A stretch of DNA of 64,000 nt, from contig JAMZEJ010000004.1 in the NCBI GenBank assembly GCA_024508355.1, positions 310,001-374,000 of the forward strand. Direction: 5' to 3'. The first letter of the stretch is position 1; each line of letters starts with the position of its first letter. The notes beneath the pieces are model-generated. The model saw nothing but the letters and a program-made list of their open reading frames with translations. It had not been told where the DNA came from and searched no databases. Of the stretch, positions 63,484-64,000 are shown one piece after another. Origin of the DNA: Rhizosaccharibacter radicis. GTDB lineage: Bacteria; Pseudomonadota; Alphaproteobacteria; Acetobacterales; Acetobacteraceae. The position numbers and the translations under genes are program-made.

Positions 63484-64000
63484 TCAGGCGGGCGCCGCGT
63501 CCTGGAGAAAGAAGGAGGCGGTCTCGACGCCGTTCCAGCTTTCCGCCCGCAGCCATCCCGCGAGGTGCAGCGGCGCACCGCCGCGCTGTTCCAGCGCCGG
63601 CGTCAGCGGGTTGTCGTTGGCCCTGAACAACAGCACCTTGAGGCGCCCCCGCCCGCCTTCGCCTTCGACGATGAGCCTCAGCGTGTTGCCCTCGCGGCCG
63701 ATGCGGTCCGATCGCACCACCCGTGCCCGCGGAAGCACCAGCAGGGGTTCCTCGTTCGCCTGGCCGAACGGCGCCATGCGCTCGACGTCCCGGGCCAGTT
63801 CCACGGTCGCCGCCTCGACATTCACCACCCCCTCCACCATCAGGGCGGAAGCGGCCGGCAACGCCCGCGCCGCCGCCAGGCGATCGTCGAGAAAGGCATG
63901 AAAGCGCTCCAGCCCGTCCCGTGGCAGCGAGAAGCCGGCCGCCATCGCGTGGCCGCCGCCGGTCGACAACAGCCCGTTCTGCTTCGCGGCGATCACCGCC
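63484..64000 (-). CDS. recJ: Single-stranded-DNA exonuclease RecJ, 5' part outside window
   Basis: The frame is open to the window edge; the last ~171 residues are seen. NGLLSTGGGHAMAAGFSLPRDGLERF is the DHHA1 GGGH motif, and the following OB-like domain shows MAPFGQANEEPLLVLPRARV, LKVLLFRANDN and LAGWLRAESWNG. These are typical of RecJ C-termini. The DHH catalytic domain lies beyond position 64000. Confidence 0.93.
   Translation of the reverse strand, partial: AVIAAKQNGLLSTGGGHAMAAGFSLPRDGLERFHAFLDDRLAAARALPAASALMVEGVVNVEAATVELARDVERMAPFGQANEEPLLVLPRARVVRSDRIGREGNTLRLIVEGEGGRGRLKVLLFRANDNPLTPALEQRGGAPLHLAGWLRAESWNGVETASFFLQDAAPA

Overview
The window is high-GC bacterial chromosome, most likely an alphaproteobacterium of the acetic-acid-bacterium type (Acetobacteraceae or a close Rhodospirillales relative). 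This is inferred from the rpsT-dnaA-dnaN arrangement, GTG/TTG starts, TonB- and periplasm-rich gene content, and a cold-shock protein with two cold-shock domains. There is no rRNA operon, CRISPR array, insertion sequence, integrase or phage module. Two tRNA genes are present, Ser(TGA) and Glu(TTC).

Layout. 1-8.8 kb is housekeeping: a YceI-type protein cut by the window edge, a small lipoprotein, dnaN, dnaA, rpsT and mutM on the minus strand, then ubiE-coaBC (GTGA overlap), a small unknown gene and dut on the plus strand. 8.9-12.2 kb holds an anion-type ABC transporter (duplicated permease plus ATPase). 12.2-17.0 kb holds msrA, a DUF2934 protein with a Lys/Pro/Ala tail, a small exported protein, a glycosyltransferase, and an amino-acid permease with an overlapping 2-TM mini-protein. 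17.2-25.2 kb is the most accessory-like part: a second member of the small lipoprotein family, a LysR regulator divergent from an MFS-hydrolase-SDR cluster, tRNA-Ser, a sparse stretch, and a secreted beta-helix protein. 25.4-31.1 kb holds a large glycosyltransferase-like protein, a circularly permuted ATP-grasp/alpha-E pair and a glycine-zipper protein. 31.2-37.5 kb is a xylose-type ABC importer (xylFGH) with a TrpD2/YbiB-like gene behind it and a divergent LacI regulator. 37.6-43.8 kb holds a DsbA-family protein and a minus-strand operon of exported flavin amine oxidase, cytochrome c and exported RidA, divergent from a TonB receptor. 43.8-49.1 kb holds a BASS-type transporter, an exported unknown, two divergent MFS transporters and cytochrome b561. 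49.2-55.3 kb is DNA repair: mfd, sdhE and recG. 55.5-64 kb holds a GAF-GGDEF-EAL protein, an LpxR-like outer membrane protein, a PuuE-like deacetylase, a double cold-shock protein, a P-loop kinase, a HAD phosphatase, a MaiA-like GST, a 59-aa protein, tRNA-Glu and the 3' part of recJ.

The most interesting unit is the periplasmic oxidase/cytochrome c/RidA operon facing a TonB receptor (38.3-43.8 kb). It reads as a self-contained route for uptake of an amine or amino acid, oxidation outside the cytoplasm and imine clean-up. Other points worth a look are the two related lipoproteins 17 kb apart, a MutM lacking its fourth zinc ligand, an SDR lacking its catalytic Tyr, a strong operator candidate at the xyl operon, and the ATP-grasp/alpha-E pair without its usual partners.
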